Shown: positions 1 to 10,939, numbered from the stretch's first letter. The stretch is DNA of 64,000 nucleotides from Enterococcus lemanii (GCF_016909125.1 NZ_JAFBFD010000003.1:37611-101610), one strand, 5' to 3'. Numbers and translations are program-made. Notes: a model not told the origin generated them from the sequence alone.

Positions 1-456
1 TTAGCAAGTTCGCTAATCCGTAAACATCGACTTTGGGAGGTTTTCCTAGTCCAACATCTCGGTTACACTTGGAATGAAGTGCATGATGAGGCAGAAGTAT
101 TAGAACATATTACTTCTAGTAAGTTGGCCAATCGTTTAGCTAATTATCTAAATTCTCCTGCTAATTGTCCACATGGAGGGATGATTCCAGCTGAAGGAGC
201 TTTAGTCAATGAGAAAGAACGAAAAAATCTAACGAGCTACCCACTTCATGCAAAAATCCGCATTGCTCGTGTCTTAGATGAGCGAGAACTACTTGATTAT
301 TTAGTCATGATTCATTTACATTTAAACGAAGAATATGAAATCGTTGAGATTGCTCCTTACGAAGGACCGATAACCCTTAAAAATAACAAAAAAACGGTTG
401 TTGTCAGCTTTAAAGCAGCAAATTCTATTTTTGTTGATACAATACCAGAGGAGTGA
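1..456 (+). CDS. DtxR/MntR-family metal-dependent transcriptional regulator (5' end outside the window)
   Basis: The frame is open from base 1, so the N-terminus is missing and only the last 151 codons are present. The visible part starts inside the winged-helix domain (LIRKHRLWEVFLVQHLGY), runs through the metal-binding and dimerisation segment (WNEVHDEAEVLEH, CPHGGMIP) and ends in an SH3-like C-terminal domain. The CPHG motif is typical of the manganese/iron sensors of streptococci and enterococci (ScaR, EfaR type). A GTG at 79 is not the start, because homologous sequence continues upstream. The stop lies 6 nt before zwf and inside its ribosome binding site, so the two are probably co-transcribed. 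The metal specificity cannot be read from the sequence. Confidence 0.88.
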   Translation, partial: LASSLIRKHRLWEVFLVQHLGYTWNEVHDEAEVLEHITSSKLANRLANYLNSPANCPHGGMIPAEGALVNEKERKNLTSYPLHAKIRIARVLDERELLDYLVMIHLHLNEEYEIVEIAPYEGPITLKNNKKTVVVSFKAANSIFVDTIPEE

Positions 457-462
457 TTACAA

Positions 463-1980
463 ATGACAGAAAAAAAAGTTCTATTTACAATTTTTGGCGC
501 AACTGGTGACTTAGCCCAAAGAAAGCTTTATCCATCTTTATTTCGTTTATATCGAACGGGTCACTTAGCCACATCTTTTGCAGTCATTGGTACCGCGCGC
601 CGTCCTTGGACAGATGAAAAATACCGCGCAATTGTCGAAGAAACGATTGCTTATTTAAACCCTTCTGAACAAGAAGCAGCAGATTTTTCATCTCATTTTT
701 ATTATCAAGCACACGACGTAACCGATACCGAACACTATGATGCTTTAAAAGACCTTGCAACTAAACTAGATACTAAATACCAACTTGAAGGGAACTTACT
801 TTTTTATTTGGCGATGTCCCCAAGCTTCTTTGGCACAATTGTTGAACACTTAAAGTCGCAAGGTATGTTAGATTCCAATGGTTACCATCGTGTAATTATT
901 GAAAAACCTTTTGGCTCGGACTATCAAAGTGCCAAGAAATTAAATCAAGAAATCACAAATGTTTTTGCTGAAAATGAGATTTATCGCATTGATCACTACT
1001 TAGGCAAAGAAATGATTCAAAACATCTCTGCCATTCGTTTTGCAAACAATATTTTTGAATCGATGTGGAACAACCGCTACATTGATAATATTCAAATTAC
1101 GATTGCTGAAAATCTAGGTGTTGAAGACCGTGGCGGCTATTATGATAAGAGTGGTGCTCTAAAAGATATGGTCCAAAATCATATTTTACAAATTCTATCT
1201 TTACTTGCGATGGAACCTCCTGTTGCTTTTTCTGAAAAGGAAATTCGAACAGAAAAAATCAAAGCGTTAGAATCGGTTCGTGTTTATTCACCAAGCGAAG
1301 TTAAAGATAATTTTGTCCGCGGACAGTACAATGCTGGTCATTTAGCCGAAGAAAAATACCTTGCTTACCAAGACGAACCTGGCGTCGCTGATGGTTCAAC
1401 AACGGAAACATTTGTAGCTGGTAAATTTGCCATTGATAATTTCCGTTGGTCAGGCGTCCCCTTTTATGTCCGAACAGGGAAACGTTTAACTGAGCGTGGA
1501 ACACGAATTAACATTGTCTTTAAACAAGTCCCCGTCAACTTATTTAAAGCCGAAGTCGGAACTACTTGTGAACAACCCTGTTTAGACCCAAATATTTTGA
1601 CCATTTATATTCAACCAACTGAAGGTTTTTCTCTTTCTTTAAACGGCAAAGAAGTAGGGCCAGCCTTTAATATGTTGCCAATTCAACTGGCTTACCGTAA
1701 TAGTTCTGAAGTCATCGAAAATACACCTGAAGCTTACGAAAAACTTTTACTAGATGCTTTAAATGGTGATGGCACAAACTTCACTCATTGGAAAGAAGTT
1801 GCCCAATCTTGGCGCATCGTGGATGTTATTCGTCAAACTTGGGATGAAGATACAGCTGAGCTTCCTAGCTATGCTGCTGGAACGATGGGGCCTCAAGCAG
1901 CTTTCGACCTTTTAGAAAAAGACGGTTTCCAATGGATTTGGCAGCCGGATGCATGGTACCGTGAGCGCAATTTACTTTAA
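463..1980 (+). CDS. zwf: Glucose-6-phosphate 1-dehydrogenase
   Basis: Catalyses the first step of the oxidative pentose phosphate pathway, glucose-6-phosphate to 6-phosphogluconolactone, with reduction of NADP. The 505-residue product has the family's usual length. An N-terminal dinucleotide-binding motif (GATGDLAQRK, residues 12-21) and the active-site signature RIDHYLGKE near residue 177 are intact. The ATG follows GAGGAG by nine bases, and that site overlaps the stop region of the metal regulator upstream, suggesting coupling. Transcription ends at a strong hairpin shared with the converging ileS. The partner dehydrogenase gnd is more than 40 kb away in this window. Confidence 0.97.
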   Translation: MTEKKVLFTIFGATGDLAQRKLYPSLFRLYRTGHLATSFAVIGTARRPWTDEKYRAIVEETIAYLNPSEQEAADFSSHFYYQAHDVTDTEHYDALKDLATKLDTKYQLEGNLLFYLAMSPSFFGTIVEHLKSQGMLDSNGYHRVIIEKPFGSDYQSAKKLNQEITNVFAENEIYRIDHYLGKEMIQNISAIRFANNIFESMWNNRYIDNIQITIAENLGVEDRGGYYDKSGALKDMVQNHILQILSLLAMEPPVAFSEKEIRTEKIKALESVRVYSPSEVKDNFVRGQYNAGHLAEEKYLAYQDEPGVADGSTTETFVAGKFAIDNFRWSGVPFYVRTGKRLTERGTRINIVFKQVPVNLFKAEVGTTCEQPCLDPNILTIYIQPTEGFSLSLNGKEVGPAFNMLPIQLAYRNSSEVIENTPEAYEKLLLDALNGDGTNFTHWKEVAQSWRIVDVIRQTWDEDTAELPSYAAGTMGPQAAFDLLEKDGFQWIWQPDAWYRERNLL

Positions 1981-1985
1981 TAGCT

Positions 1986-2023
1986 AAAAAATACACCGAA
2001 GATTTTTCTTCGGTGTATTTTTA
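1986..2023. terminator. Bidirectional terminator between zwf and ileS
   Basis: The inverted repeat AAATACACCGAAGA / TCTTCGGTGTATTT has a very short T-rich loop, an A run on the left and a T run on the right, so it can stop transcripts from both sides. It fills the gap between the two converging genes. Confidence 0.9.
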
Positions 2024-2029
2024 ATTTCA

Positions 2030-4828
2030 TTAAGCTTCAAATCCTTCTGCAACTGCTGCGGGATACTCCTTTGTGACAACTTCTGCACAATGACCACAAA
2101 TCGTTGGTAATTTAGCATTTGCGCCGACATCTTTTTTAATTTGACGACAACGTTCACAAACGTCCCCTTCTGCTTTTTCAACTAGAATTGCAACATCTTC
2201 GAACTTCATTGCCTGCTCAGGGACTTCTACACCTGGCGCTTTCACTTCAAATGAATCTGGTGAAACAATTAGCAATTGTGGTAAATTCGCATTCACAGCG
2301 ACTAATAAAGCCGCGATTTGTTCATTCGGATATAACGTTAACTTCGCTTCTAAAGACTTCCCAATTAATTTTTCGTTACGAGCTGTTTCTAAAGCTTTTA
2401 AAACATTGTCTCTAAAGTCCATGAAGGCTGACCATGTATCAAGCAATTCTGCTTGGTTAACAAAATTTTCTTGGAACTCAGGGAATTCAGCTAATTGAAC
2501 ATAACTCTCTTCTTCTTTTAAATGTGACCAAATTTCTTCCGCTGTATGTGGAATAATCGGCGTTAATAATTTCGTCAAGCCAACTGCTGCTTCATAAAAG
2601 ACTGTTTGCATGCAACGACGTTCATAATTATCTTTGGCTTCGATGTAGACAACATCTTTTGCAAAATCTAAATAAAACGACGATAAATCAATGGTTAAGA
2701 AGTTCATTACTGTACGGTAAATTTGTAAGAAGTTGTATTTTTCATAACCTTCTTCACGAATTTCTTTCATTGTTTGGTGCAAGCGAATCGTCATATATTT
2801 ATCAACCGAGCGTAAATCTTCATAAGCCACACGATCGGTTGCTGGATTAAAGTCTTCTGTATTCGCTAATAAGAAACGCATAGTGTTACGAATTTTTCGG
2901 TAAACTTCAGCAACTTGATTTAAAATATCCATTGACACACGTACATCCGCTTCGTAATCAACGCTACTCACCCATAAACGTAAGATATCTGCTCCCATTT
3001 GATTGATAACCTTTTCAGGGGCAATCGTATTGCCTAATGATTTACTCATCTTACGACCTTCACCATCTAATGTAAAGCCTTGCGAAAGAACTGCTTTATA
3101 TGGTGCTACGCCGTTAATTGCAACACTTGTAGTAATACTTGAGTTAAACCAACCACGGTACTGATCTGATCCTTCTAAATACATATCAGCTGGGAAACTT
3201 AAATCAGCCCGTTGACGTAAAACAGCTTCATGAGAAGACCCTGAATCAAACCAAACATCCATAATATCTGTTTCTTTCGTAAATTCACCATTTGGCGAAC
3301 CTGGATGAGTAAAACCAGCTGGTAATAATTCTTTGGCTTCTTTTTCAAACCAAATATTTGAACCATGAACGGCAAATAAGTTGGCTACGTGTTCAATGGT
3401 TTCTGGTGTGATAATTGGTTCACCATTTTCTGCATAGAAAACAGGTAGCGGCACGCCCCATGCACGTTGACGAGAGATGACCCAGTCACCACGATCACGA
3501 ATCATATTGTAAAGACGCGTTTTACCCCAAGGTAAGATCCAGTCAACTTTTTCAACTTCATCTAAGATATTTTGGCGAAACTTATCAATTGACGCAAACC
3601 ATTGTGGTGTCGCACGATAAATGACTGGTTTTTTTGTACGCCAATCATGTGGGTAACTATGCGTAAAGAAGTCTAATTTTAGTAAAGCATTTTTTTCTTT
3701 TAGTAACTCGGTCACCATAATATTCGCTTTATCATAAAAGACACCTTCAAAACCAGGTGCTTCAGCTGTAAATACACCTCGACCATCGACTGGTGAGATG
3801 ACTTCTAGACCATAGCGTTTACTTACGATGTAGTCATCTTCCCCGTGTCCTGGAGCTGTATGAACAAGACCTGTACCTGCTTCAAGCGTCACATGATCGC
3901 CTACCATCACTAAGGATTCGCGCTCATAAAATGGGTGTTGGGCGGTCATGAGTTCCAGTTGTGTACCCGCAAGTTCTTGTAAGACCTCTACTTCTTGCCA
4001 ACCAATCGCTTCTTTTACTGTTTCAAGCAAATCTTTAGCAACAACAAATTTTCGGTTATCCGCTAGAATTTGCACATAAGTAAATTCTGGGTTTACCGAA
4101 ATCCCCATATTCGCCGGTAATGTCCAAGGCGTTGTTGTCCAAATGACAAATGCTGTATCATTATCTAAAACGTCTTTTCCATCTTTCACTGTAAATGCTA
4201 CATAAATTGATGGTGATTTAACATCTTTATATTCAATTTCTGCTTCAGCTAAAGATGACTCACTCGAAGGTGACCAATAAATTGGTTTTAATCCTTTGTA
4301 AATGTAACCTTTTTCAGCCATTTTTCCAAACACACGAATTTCGGCTGCTTCATAATCAGGCGTTAGCGTAATGTAAGGATTCTCCCAATCACCAGAAACA
4401 CCTAAACGTTTAAAGTCTTTACGTTGCGTATCGACTTGCGTTAAAGCGTAGTCGTGGCATTTTTGGCGATATTCAGACATTGACATCTCTTTTCTTTTAA
4501 TGCCTTTATTCGTTAAGACCTGTTCAATTGGCAAACCATGTGTATCCCAACCTGGGACGTAAGGTGCACGAAAACCAGACATTGACTTCGCTCGAACAAT
4601 AATGTCTTTTGAAATTTTATTTAAAGAATGACCAATATGGATATTTCCATTGGCGTAGGGCGGTCCATCATGTAAAACAAAAGTTGGCTTTCCTTCATTT
4701 AATTTTTGGCGCTGTCCATATAAATCTTTTTCTTCCCAATCTTTTTGCCACTGCGCTTCACGGTTTGGTAAATTTCCACGCATTGGAAAGGCAGTTTTCC
4801 CTAAATGTAGGGTTTCTTTCATTTTCAT
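2030..4828 (-). CDS. ileS: Isoleucyl-tRNA synthetase
   Basis: Class I aminoacyl-tRNA synthetase charging tRNA-Ile in the cytoplasm. The 932-residue protein has the HIGH motif ([10 protein letters not shown], near residue 60), a CP1 editing domain in the middle, KMSKS ([10 protein letters not shown]) and a C-terminal zinc module with two cysteine pairs (CERC, CGHC). Two ATG codons lie six bases apart (4828 and 4822); both have usable Shine-Dalgarno spacing, and the first gives the N-terminus [22 protein letters not shown]-box leader precedes it, so expression should rise when tRNA-Ile is uncharged. It follows divIVA in the same direction, a common Firmicute arrangement. Confidence 0.97.
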   Translation of the reverse strand: MKMKETLHLGKTAFPMRGNLPNREAQWQKDWEEKDLYGQRQKLNEGKPTFVLHDGPPYANGNIHIGHSLNKISKDIIVRAKSMSGFRAPYVPGWDTHGLPIEQVLTNKGIKRKEMSMSEYRQKCHDYALTQVDTQRKDFKRLGVSGDWENPYITLTPDYEAAEIRVFGKMAEKGYIYKGLKPIYWSPSSESSLAEAEIEYKDVKSPSIYVAFTVKDGKDVLDNDTAFVIWTTTPWTLPANMGISVNPEFTYVQILADNRKFVVAKDLLETVKEAIGWQEVEVLQELAGTQLELMTAQHPFYERESLVMVGDHVTLEAGTGLVHTAPGHGEDDYIVSKRYGLEVISPVDGRGVFTAEAPGFEGVFYDKANIMVTELLKEKNALLKLDFFTHSYPHDWRTKKPVIYRATPQWFASIDKFRQNILDEVEKVDWILPWGKTRLYNMIRDRGDWVISRQRAWGVPLPVFYAENGEPIITPETIEHVANLFAVHGSNIWFEKEAKELLPAGFTHPGSPNGEFTKETDIMDVWFDSGSSHEAVLRQRADLSFPADMYLEGSDQYRGWFNSSITTSVAINGVAPYKAVLSQGFTLDGEGRKMSKSLGNTIAPEKVINQMGADILRLWVSSVDYEADVRVSMDILNQVAEVYRKIRNTMRFLLANTEDFNPATDRVAYEDLRSVDKYMTIRLHQTMKEIREEGYEKYNFLQIYRTVMNFLTIDLSSFYLDFAKDVVYIEAKDNYERRCMQTVFYEAAVGLTKLLTPIIPHTAEEIWSHLKEEESYVQLAEFPEFQENFVNQAELLDTWSAFMDFRDNVLKALETARNEKLIGKSLEAKLTLYPNEQIAALLVAVNANLPQLLIVSPDSFEVKAPGVEVPEQAMKFEDVAILVEKAEGDVCERCRQIKKDVGANAKLPTICGHCAEVVTKEYPAAVAEGFEA

Positions 4829-4849
4829 TCCTTATTTCTCTCCTTCTTT

Positions 4850-5090
4850 AATTTGGGGCACAAAAAAAACGCTCCCCCTGTAAACAGGGACGAACGTTTC
4901 GTGGTACCACCCAAAATTTGAAAATTATAAACAATTTTCCTCTTGTAATCGTTAACGAGATTAACCGTTGATTTTTACTTTTATTCAAAATCAAAGCTCA
5001 CAGAGGATCTAATTAAAGGTAGGGTTTGCCGATCTTCCACCATCACCGACTCGCTTAAAAAATACCTATAATTTTTCTATTCTGTATTTG
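4850..5090 (-). promoter_or_regulatory. T-box leader of ileS
   Basis: On the minus strand the conserved T-box core GGGTGGTACCACG lies at 4900-4912. It is followed by a terminator hairpin (CGTCCCTG / CAGGGGGA arms) and a run of eight T at 4862-4869. Upstream, around 5000-5055, is stem-I-like sequence. An ATC triplet at 5006-5008, in TTAGATCCTCTG, is the best specifier candidate and fits isoleucine. The core and terminator are seen directly; the specifier assignment is inference. Confidence 0.9.
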
Positions 5091-5093
5091 CTT

Positions 5094-5798
5094 TTATTCA
5101 TTCTCTTCGTTCGTTACGTGAATCACTTTTTCACTTGCTTCAATTACTGAAATTGCTTCTTCTGAAATTTCAGCTCCACTTGAGTTTACTGTAGAACTAA
5201 TTTCGTTGTCAAGCTCTTTTGCTAAAACTTCACGAATCACTTCATGACTATCTTCAACATAACTAGAAAATGGTGCTAATATTTCTTCCCACTCAGGGCT
5301 TTTCGCTTGTTCTAATTGTGTTTGTAACATCAAGGTTAAGCTATTATGAAAGACACGCGTTTTCTTTTTCAAGTCATTGGTTTCAACTGCCAATTGTCGC
5401 GCATTTTCGGTTGCTTTTGTTAAAATTTCTTTTGCTTTTTCTTCTGCTGCGATTGTTAAAGCATGTGCTCGTTTTTCTGCTTTAGAAACTAATTCATCTG
5501 CTTTATTTTGAGCAGAGGTAACTAAAACTTCTGATTCTTTACTTGCACTTGATTTCACTTTATCTGCTGTATCTTGAGCGACAATGATTGATTGATTCAG
5601 TGCATCTTTTAGTTCATTAAAATACTCTAGCTTTTCTTCTGCATGTTTTAGCGCTTTATCCATTTCGCGATTTTTTTGAATAACTTCTTCATAATCACGT
5701 ACAATCATGTCTAAGAAATCATCAACCTCATCTTTTTCATAGCCACGCATTTTTGTTGAGAAACTTTTATTTTGAATATCTAATGGAGTTAAAGCCAT
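5094..5798 (-). CDS. divIVA: Cell-division initiation protein DivIVA
   Basis: Membrane-curvature sensing scaffold at septum and poles. The N-terminus MALTPLDIQNKSF, then RGYEKDEVDDFLD, is the diagnostic lipid-binding domain of DivIVA; the rest is predicted coiled coil rich in Glu, Lys and Ala, ending in an acidic tail. The frame could open at a GTG at 5807, but AGAGGTGG overlaps that codon and is correctly spaced for the ATG at 5798, giving 234 residues. It is the last cell-division gene of the cluster, 19 nt after ylmH. Confidence 0.96.
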   Translation of the reverse strand: MALTPLDIQNKSFSTKMRGYEKDEVDDFLDMIVRDYEEVIQKNREMDKALKHAEEKLEYFNELKDALNQSIIVAQDTADKVKSSASKESEVLVTSAQNKADELVSKAEKRAHALTIAAEEKAKEILTKATENARQLAVETNDLKKKTRVFHNSLTLMLQTQLEQAKSPEWEEILAPFSSYVEDSHEVIREVLAKELDNEISSTVNSSGAEISEEAISVIEASEKVIHVTNEENE

Positions 5799-5817
5799 TA
5801 TTTCCACCTCTAATTAA

Positions 5818-6600
5818 TTATTTTCGCAAAACACCTAAATTTAAACGAATTTTTTCTTTCTTCGTCTTCCCTTCAATTCCTTGAAGTTGAATGCGACCAA
5901 ATCCACGAATTGAAACAATATCTAGTAAATCAAGCATAAAATCTGGACGTAAGATTTCGGTCCAATTCACTTTAATCTTACCAGACTCAATTAATTGTTT
6001 TGAACGCTGCCTTGAAATATTAAAGACTGCTGAAATGACCGTATCAAGCCTTAAAGAAGAAACTGTTTCTTTTTCAAATGACCAACCATCTTTGGGCACA
6101 AGCATTTGAGTATAAGAACTTTCTTCTAGCCGAACCGAAACATTGCCCATCTTAATGATTTGTAACTGCAGATAAGACGCAACTTCTTTTGCCACAAAAA
6201 TTTGCCAACGTTCGCCATCGGAAATAATGTCACCAAATAATTCACGCTTCATTCCAGTTCCAACAAGCGTTCCTAAGACTTTCCCATGTGATAATGTAAT
6301 AAATTTCACTGGGTAGACAATTTCAAACATCGTAATTTCAAAATCATCTTGCGCTGCTGTGTAGTAATCTGGAAAAATTAAACAACGCTTTCTTTCAGCT
6401 GCTTCATAACCGCCGAAAAAAGTAAAACTTAAGTCTGACTCTTGACGAACCAATGTTTCTAGAATATATGCTTGTCGCGGATCTAGAAAATCAGTTAAAT
6501 AAGGTGCGTACTGCATCGAAACTTGTTCCATCCAGTCCCCTACCAAATCAATAAAGGGGCGTTCATCACTTCGGAAATGCTGATATATATTGGCATCCAT
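5818..6600 (-). CDS. ylmH: S4-domain RNA-binding protein YlmH
   Basis: 260-residue cytoplasmic protein of the YlmH family, found next to sepF and divIVA across Firmicutes. The S4 RNA-binding domain is at the C-terminus (LDTVISAVFNISRQRSKQLI and GKIKVNW, residues about 183-212). Members are linked to rescue of stalled ribosomes (RqcP/YlmH) in related bacteria; that role is family knowledge, not visible here. The ATG start has a ribosome binding site (GGGGTGAA) directly upstream. Confidence 0.93.
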   Translation of the reverse strand: MDANIYQHFRSDERPFIDLVGDWMEQVSMQYAPYLTDFLDPRQAYILETLVRQESDLSFTFFGGYEAAERKRCLIFPDYYTAAQDDFEITMFEIVYPVKFITLSHGKVLGTLVGTGMKRELFGDIISDGERWQIFVAKEVASYLQLQIIKMGNVSVRLEESSYTQMLVPKDGWSFEKETVSSLRLDTVISAVFNISRQRSKQLIESGKIKVNWTEILRPDFMLDLLDIVSIRGFGRIQLQGIEGKTKKEKIRLNLGVLRK

Positions 6601-6623
6601 TGTTTATTCACCCCCTAATTGAA

Positions 6624-6905
6624 TTAAAATAGATAGATTAATCTTTGTAGTAATAAAATCAACGCTTGTGAGGCTAACTGTAAAACAATAATCGCAAAGG
6701 CAATATTAAAATTCACTGGACCAAATGATAAATTCACGTGATCAAACAAACTTAAATAAGGCTCACAAATTTTGCTTAAAAGACGTCCAAACGGTGATTG
6801 ATACCCACCTGGAAACCAAGATAATAATGCATAGACAACTAATAATACCGTATATAAATAAACAACTTTACTAAATAAGCTTAATAGCCAAAACAAAGCG
6901 ACCAA
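6624..6905 (-). CDS. ylmG: YggT-family membrane protein YlmG
   Basis: 93-residue hydrophobic protein with two membrane segments (residues about 3-25 and 70-90) separated by a loop containing FPGGYQSPFGRLL, the signature of the YggT/YlmG family. The start is TTG: AGGAGG lies eight bases upstream, and the ATG nearer to the Shine-Dalgarno is out of frame. Located between sepF and ylmH, the invariant position in this cluster. A role in membrane organisation at division is suspected for the family but not proven. Confidence 0.9.
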   Translation of the reverse strand: MVALFWLLSLFSKVVYLYTVLLVVYALLSWFPGGYQSPFGRLLSKICEPYLSLFDHVNLSFGPVNFNIAFAIIVLQLASQALILLLQRLIYLF

Positions 6906-6919
6906 AAGGTCATCCTCCT

Positions 6920-7555
6920 TTAAAGTGACAATTGATTAAAGTCAAATTGATTGTATTCTTCGAGCGATTTCGTCGTTCCTTCAATTTCTACCGTTGGCGG
7001 TGTGCATAAAAACATCTCATCTGAAACGCGTTTAATATCGCCATCTTCAGCATAAACCGTTCCTGTTAAAAAATCAACTACACGACGGGCTTGTGGCTCT
7101 TCCATTAAGTGAAAATTAACTAATACTGACTTTCCGGATAAAACATGTTTAGCAATCGACATCGCTTCAGAATAAGCACGCGGCTCAAGCACCATAATTT
7201 TATTCGCATTTTCAATATTTTGATTTGATTGTTTTGTATTCTTTCTTTCTCCTACTAAAGGAACGACTTTTTTATCTGTTTTTGTCCCCATTGTTCTTTG
7301 ATTGACTGTTGGCGTACTCATCATTGGGGTCGGTGCCGCTTTTTTACTTGGTCTTTCTTGCTTTCTTTCCCTACTCATCCGTGTTTGACTCGTTGGTGAT
7401 TCTTGTTTTTTAGTCGTTATCGGATTTTTATTGATTACTTTTTCCGGACGCCTTTGGGGTTGCTTAGGTAACGCAAAAGCTTCTCCTCTTGTTTCTTCTT
7501 CATCTTCCAAACCAAAAAAAGAACTCATTGATCCTAAAAAACTCTTAAATGCCAT
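6920..7555 (-). CDS. sepF: Cell-division protein SepF
   Basis: Membrane anchor and bundling factor for FtsZ. It starts with an amphipathic N-terminal helix (MAFKSFLGSMSSFFGL) that would bind membrane. A long, poorly conserved, basic Ser/Thr/Pro/Lys-rich linker follows (about residues 25-110). The SepF/DUF552 domain comes last (IMVLEPRAYSEAMSIAKHVL, then VLVNFHLMEEPQARRVVDFL). At 211 residues it is longer than Bacillus SepF (about 150) because of the linker. It follows ylmE in the operon. Confidence 0.95.
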   Translation of the reverse strand: MAFKSFLGSMSSFFGLEDEEETRGEAFALPKQPQRRPEKVINKNPITTKKQESPTSQTRMSRERKQERPSKKAAPTPMMSTPTVNQRTMGTKTDKKVVPLVGERKNTKQSNQNIENANKIMVLEPRAYSEAMSIAKHVLSGKSVLVNFHLMEEPQARRVVDFLTGTVYAEDGDIKRVSDEMFLCTPPTVEIEGTTKSLEEYNQFDFNQLSL

Positions 7556-7576
7556 CGTTTTTCGTCCCCCTCTCCC

Positions 7577-8251
7577 TTACTCTTTAAATAGTGACGTACC
7601 AATTCGAATCTGTGTGGCACCCGCTTGAATGGCTTGAGAAAAATCATTTGACATCCCCATACTCAATTGATGACAAGGAGCCTTTTTATAAGCAGCCTTT
7701 TCAACGGTTTCCTTCAGTTCAGCTAATTGTGTAAATAAAGCGATTTGTTCTTCTGTTGTTGAATCGTATGGCGCCATCATCATTAAACCAACTACTTCAA
7801 TTTTATCAAAGTCTTGAATACTTTGAATAAAAGCAAGAACCTCATTTGGCTGAAAACCATGCTTACTTTCTTCACCAGAAACATTTACTTCAACAAAGCA
7901 ACGAATTTTTTTCATTGCTCTTTTTTGAATCTCTTTTGCTAATTTATAACTATCTAGTGCATGAAAATAATCAATTTCATTAATGATGTCTTTGACTTTG
8001 CGACGTTGCAAGTTTCCGATAAAGTGCCAGATAATTCCTGGATATGACGCTAGCTCCTTTTGTTTTTCTAAAAGGACATCCGCTCGATTCTCAGCAAAGT
8101 TGGTCACTCCTAAGTGATACAACTCTAGCATCTCTCTTGTTGTTACCGATTTGGTAACCGCAATTAATTCAACTTCTGCGGCTTGACGAGAAACAAGAGC
8201 ACAGGAATTCTGTATCTCTTGCATCACCTTTTGCAAGTTGTCAGAAATCAT
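7577..8251 (-). CDS. ylmE: Pyridoxal-phosphate homeostasis protein, YggS/YlmE family
   Basis: 224-residue PLP-binding protein with a single alanine-racemase-like barrel. The PLP lysine lies in ELIAVTKSVT near residue 33, and other family blocks (NFAENRADVLLEK, WHFIGNLQRRK, GLMMMAPY, LSMGMSNDF and the C-terminal IRIGTSLF) are all present. The family regulates free PLP and amino-acid or keto-acid pools rather than acting in division, although it sits in the division operon. It lies 15 nt downstream of ftsZ. Confidence 0.93.
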   Translation of the reverse strand: MISDNLQKVMQEIQNSCALVSRQAAEVELIAVTKSVTTREMLELYHLGVTNFAENRADVLLEKQKELASYPGIIWHFIGNLQRRKVKDIINEIDYFHALDSYKLAKEIQKRAMKKIRCFVEVNVSGEESKHGFQPNEVLAFIQSIQDFDKIEVVGLMMMAPYDSTTEEQIALFTQLAELKETVEKAAYKKAPCHQLSMGMSNDFSQAIQAGATQIRIGTSLFKE

Positions 8252-8266
8252 GTACTCTGGCCTCCT

Positions 8267-9505
8267 TTATCTTTTTCGACGGAAGAATGGCGGTGTGCTT
8301 AACTCATCGTCATTTGATTTAATCTCTTCTCGGTTAAAAGTTTCAAATTCTTTTTTTTCAATCGTATCAAATTGTGTTTGGTCAATTTTTGGGCGCACAT
8401 TTTCTTCTTTTCGAATGTCCCAATCACCAAAAGCCGTCTCTTCCTCAGCTGCTTGCGTAGGCTGTGCTTGATCCAAGTCTAAAACTGGTCGTTGAACAGG
8501 CGCTTGTGCTGAACGTGATGGGCGTGATGCTCTATTTTCTTTTTTTTTTGTCGGATCGATTCCCGTTGCAATAACGGTTACGCGAATTTCATCGCCAGTT
8601 TCTTCACTGATTGATGTTCCTAAAATAATGTTCACATCGCCACCAGCTGCATTGGCTACGATATCCGATGCATCTTGTGCTTCAAATAAAGTCATATCTA
8701 AGCCACCTGTGATGTTTAGAAGAACTTGTTCTGCCCCTTCAATTGATGTTTCAAGTAAAGGAGAAGCAATCGCTTTTTTCGTTGCTTCAATCACGCGGTT
8801 TTCACCGTTTGCAATCCCAATTCCCATTAAGGCCGTTCCTTGGTTAGCCATAACAGTCTTAACATCCGCAAAGTCTAAGTTGACATAGCCAGGTGCGGTA
8901 ATTAAATCAGAAATCCCTTGTACCCCTTGACGTAAAACGTTATCTGCTTCTCTAAATGCTTCTAACATTGGTGTCTTTTTGTCAACGATTTCTAAGAGAC
9001 GGTTATTCGAAATGATTAATAACGTATCGACGTTTTCTTTTAATTTAGCAATTCCCTCTGCTGCAAAACGACCTCTTTTTGGTCCTTCAAAGGTAAATGG
9101 ACGTGTTACCACACCAACAGTTAGCGCTCCTAAGTCTTTGGCAATGCCCGCTACAATTGGAGCCGCTCCCGTTCCAGTTCCGCCACCCATTCCTGCGGTA
9201 ATAAAGATTAAGTCCGCTCCTTCTAAAGCTTGACGGATTGAATCTTCACTTTCTTCAGCAGCTTTTTGTCCAACTTCTGGTTGAGAACCTGCACCTAAGC
9301 CGCGTGTATATTTCGGGCCTAATTGAATCACTGTCTCAGCTTTTGAATTTTTTAGCGCTTGGACATCCGTGTTCGCTGTAATAAACTCAACGCCTTTTAC
9401 GTTTTCTTCAATCATACGATTAACGGCATTTCCACCGCCACCGCCGACACCAATTACTTTAATTACTGCACCTTCATGGATATTATTATCAATTAAAAAT
9501 TCCAT
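8267..9505 (-). CDS. ftsZ: Cell-division GTPase FtsZ
   Basis: Tubulin homologue forming the Z-ring. The tubulin signature GGGTGTG, the N-terminal nucleotide loop [11 protein letters not shown] (residues 19-29) and the conserved C-terminal tail [14 protein letters not shown], which binds FtsA and SepF, are intact; 412 residues is normal. The longest frame begins at 9529, but GGAGG lies eight bases before the ATG at 9505, which gives the standard N-terminus MEFLIDNN. The outer ATG overlaps the ftsA stop. Transcribed together with ftsA. Confidence 0.97.
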   Translation of the reverse strand: MEFLIDNNIHEGAVIKVIGVGGGGGNAVNRMIEENVKGVEFITANTDVQALKNSKAETVIQLGPKYTRGLGAGSQPEVGQKAAEESEDSIRQALEGADLIFITAGMGGGTGTGAAPIVAGIAKDLGALTVGVVTRPFTFEGPKRGRFAAEGIAKLKENVDTLLIISNNRLLEIVDKKTPMLEAFREADNVLRQGVQGISDLITAPGYVNLDFADVKTVMANQGTALMGIGIANGENRVIEATKKAIASPLLETSIEGAEQVLLNITGGLDMTLFEAQDASDIVANAAGGDVNIILGTSISEETGDEIRVTVIATGIDPTKKKENRASRPSRSAQAPVQRPVLDLDQAQPTQAAEEETAFGDWDIRKEENVRPKIDQTQFDTIEKKEFETFNREEIKSNDDELSTPPFFRRKR

Positions 9506-9528
9506 TTTTTTCTTTCCTCCTGCAATCA

Positions 9529-10851
9529 TTATTCAAAAATAGATGAAAAGAATCCTTTAACTTTCCCAACGATTCCTTCAGCTTCGTTTTCTTCTTCTGG
9601 TACTGAAAATTCTTCTGTTGCTTCAAACGATGTTTCATGTGCCACTTCTGGTTGATAATTCACGGTTGCTTGTGATTGGGTGACTTTCTCACCTGTTACC
9701 GCTGATTTTGCTAATTGGTAAACTTCACTAAGGTTCGCTGAATAATCAACAATACTAATTACATTCGTAAAGACTGGGTTTCTTAGACCCATATGATTTG
9801 GTACATAAAGTTTAACATTCACATCAAATACTTCTTGCGCTAATTCAACAATACCCGGAATACTTGCTGCGCCACCTGTTAACACAATTCCTCCAGGTAA
9901 CTCTAACGCGTCAATTTCATCTAAAACTTCTTTTGATTTGTTAAAAATTTGTTCTAGACGTGCTTCAATGATTTCTGATAAGTACCGTTCATCAATTTTT
10001 ACTGGCTCAGATTTTCCAATGACATCGACTGGGAATTCTTCGCTAGCAGACGTTCTAGCAGGGAATGCATCGCCATAATTAATTTTTAGCGCTTCGGCAT
10101 TATTAAAAGACGTATTCAATACAGTTGAAATATCTTTTGTGATGAACTCGCCGCCTTCTTGGTTAACATGCGTAAATTTTAATTGTTTATCATGCATAAC
10201 CGCTGTGGTTGTTTGCCCTCCACCAATATCGATAACGATTGTACCAAAATCTTTTTCACCATCTGACAAAATCGTTTCTGTTAGTGCTAGTGGCGTAATG
10301 ACCATTTCACCAACAATTAAGCCCGCTTTTTCGACACATTTACGAATATTGTGAACAATTGTTTTTGGTCCGGTGAAAAGCAAACCAAACATTTCTAAAC
10401 GAACGCCAATCATTCCTCTTGGGTCTTTAATTCCTTCAAAGCCATCAACGGTAAATTCTTGTGGTTGGATGGCGATAATTTGTCTTTCAGGTGGGACAGA
10501 ACGAACAAGTGCAGCAGATGCGACATTGCGAACATCCTCATCTGTAATTTCTTTTGAATCACCGCTAACAGCGATCATCCCTTGACAATTTTCAACTTCT
10601 AATAAATTAGCCGGCACACCAACGCTTACTTGACGAATTTTAATGCCTGCTTTTTCTTCTGCTTGTCCAATTGCTCTTTGAATGGCTTGAACCGTTTTAT
10701 CGATATCAACAACAATTCCACGGTTAATCCCTTCAGATTTTGCATTTCCAACACCAATAATATTCATTTGTCGATCAACATATTCAGCTACGATTACTTT
10801 AACCGATGTTGTGCCTATGTCTAAGCCAACATACATTCCTGTATTTGCCAT
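9529..10851 (-). CDS. ftsA: Cell-division protein FtsA
   Basis: Actin-like ATPase that tethers FtsZ to the membrane. It has the actin-fold phosphate loops ([10 protein letters not shown] at residues 9-18, [16 protein letters not shown]) and the SHS2 subdomain between them. It ends in the amphipathic membrane-targeting helix [13 protein letters not shown]. 440 residues is typical of lactic acid bacteria. AGGAGG stands eight bases before the ATG. A promoter-like extended -10 lies in the gap before it. Confidence 0.96.
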   Translation of the reverse strand: MANTGMYVGLDIGTTSVKVIVAEYVDRQMNIIGVGNAKSEGINRGIVVDIDKTVQAIQRAIGQAEEKAGIKIRQVSVGVPANLLEVENCQGMIAVSGDSKEITDEDVRNVASAALVRSVPPERQIIAIQPQEFTVDGFEGIKDPRGMIGVRLEMFGLLFTGPKTIVHNIRKCVEKAGLIVGEMVITPLALTETILSDGEKDFGTIVIDIGGGQTTTAVMHDKQLKFTHVNQEGGEFITKDISTVLNTSFNNAEALKINYGDAFPARTSASEEFPVDVIGKSEPVKIDERYLSEIIEARLEQIFNKSKEVLDEIDALELPGGIVLTGGAASIPGIVELAQEVFDVNVKLYVPNHMGLRNPVFTNVISIVDYSANLSEVYQLAKSAVTGEKVTQSQATVNYQPEVAHETSFEATEEFSVPEEENEAEGIVGKVKGFFSSIFE

Positions 10852-10939
10852 GGATGGGAATCCTCCTACTTCTTTTCCTTATCTATCGAACAATTATTGT
10901 TCATGTTCTACACACTTTACTTTATTTGTTCACTGCCTT

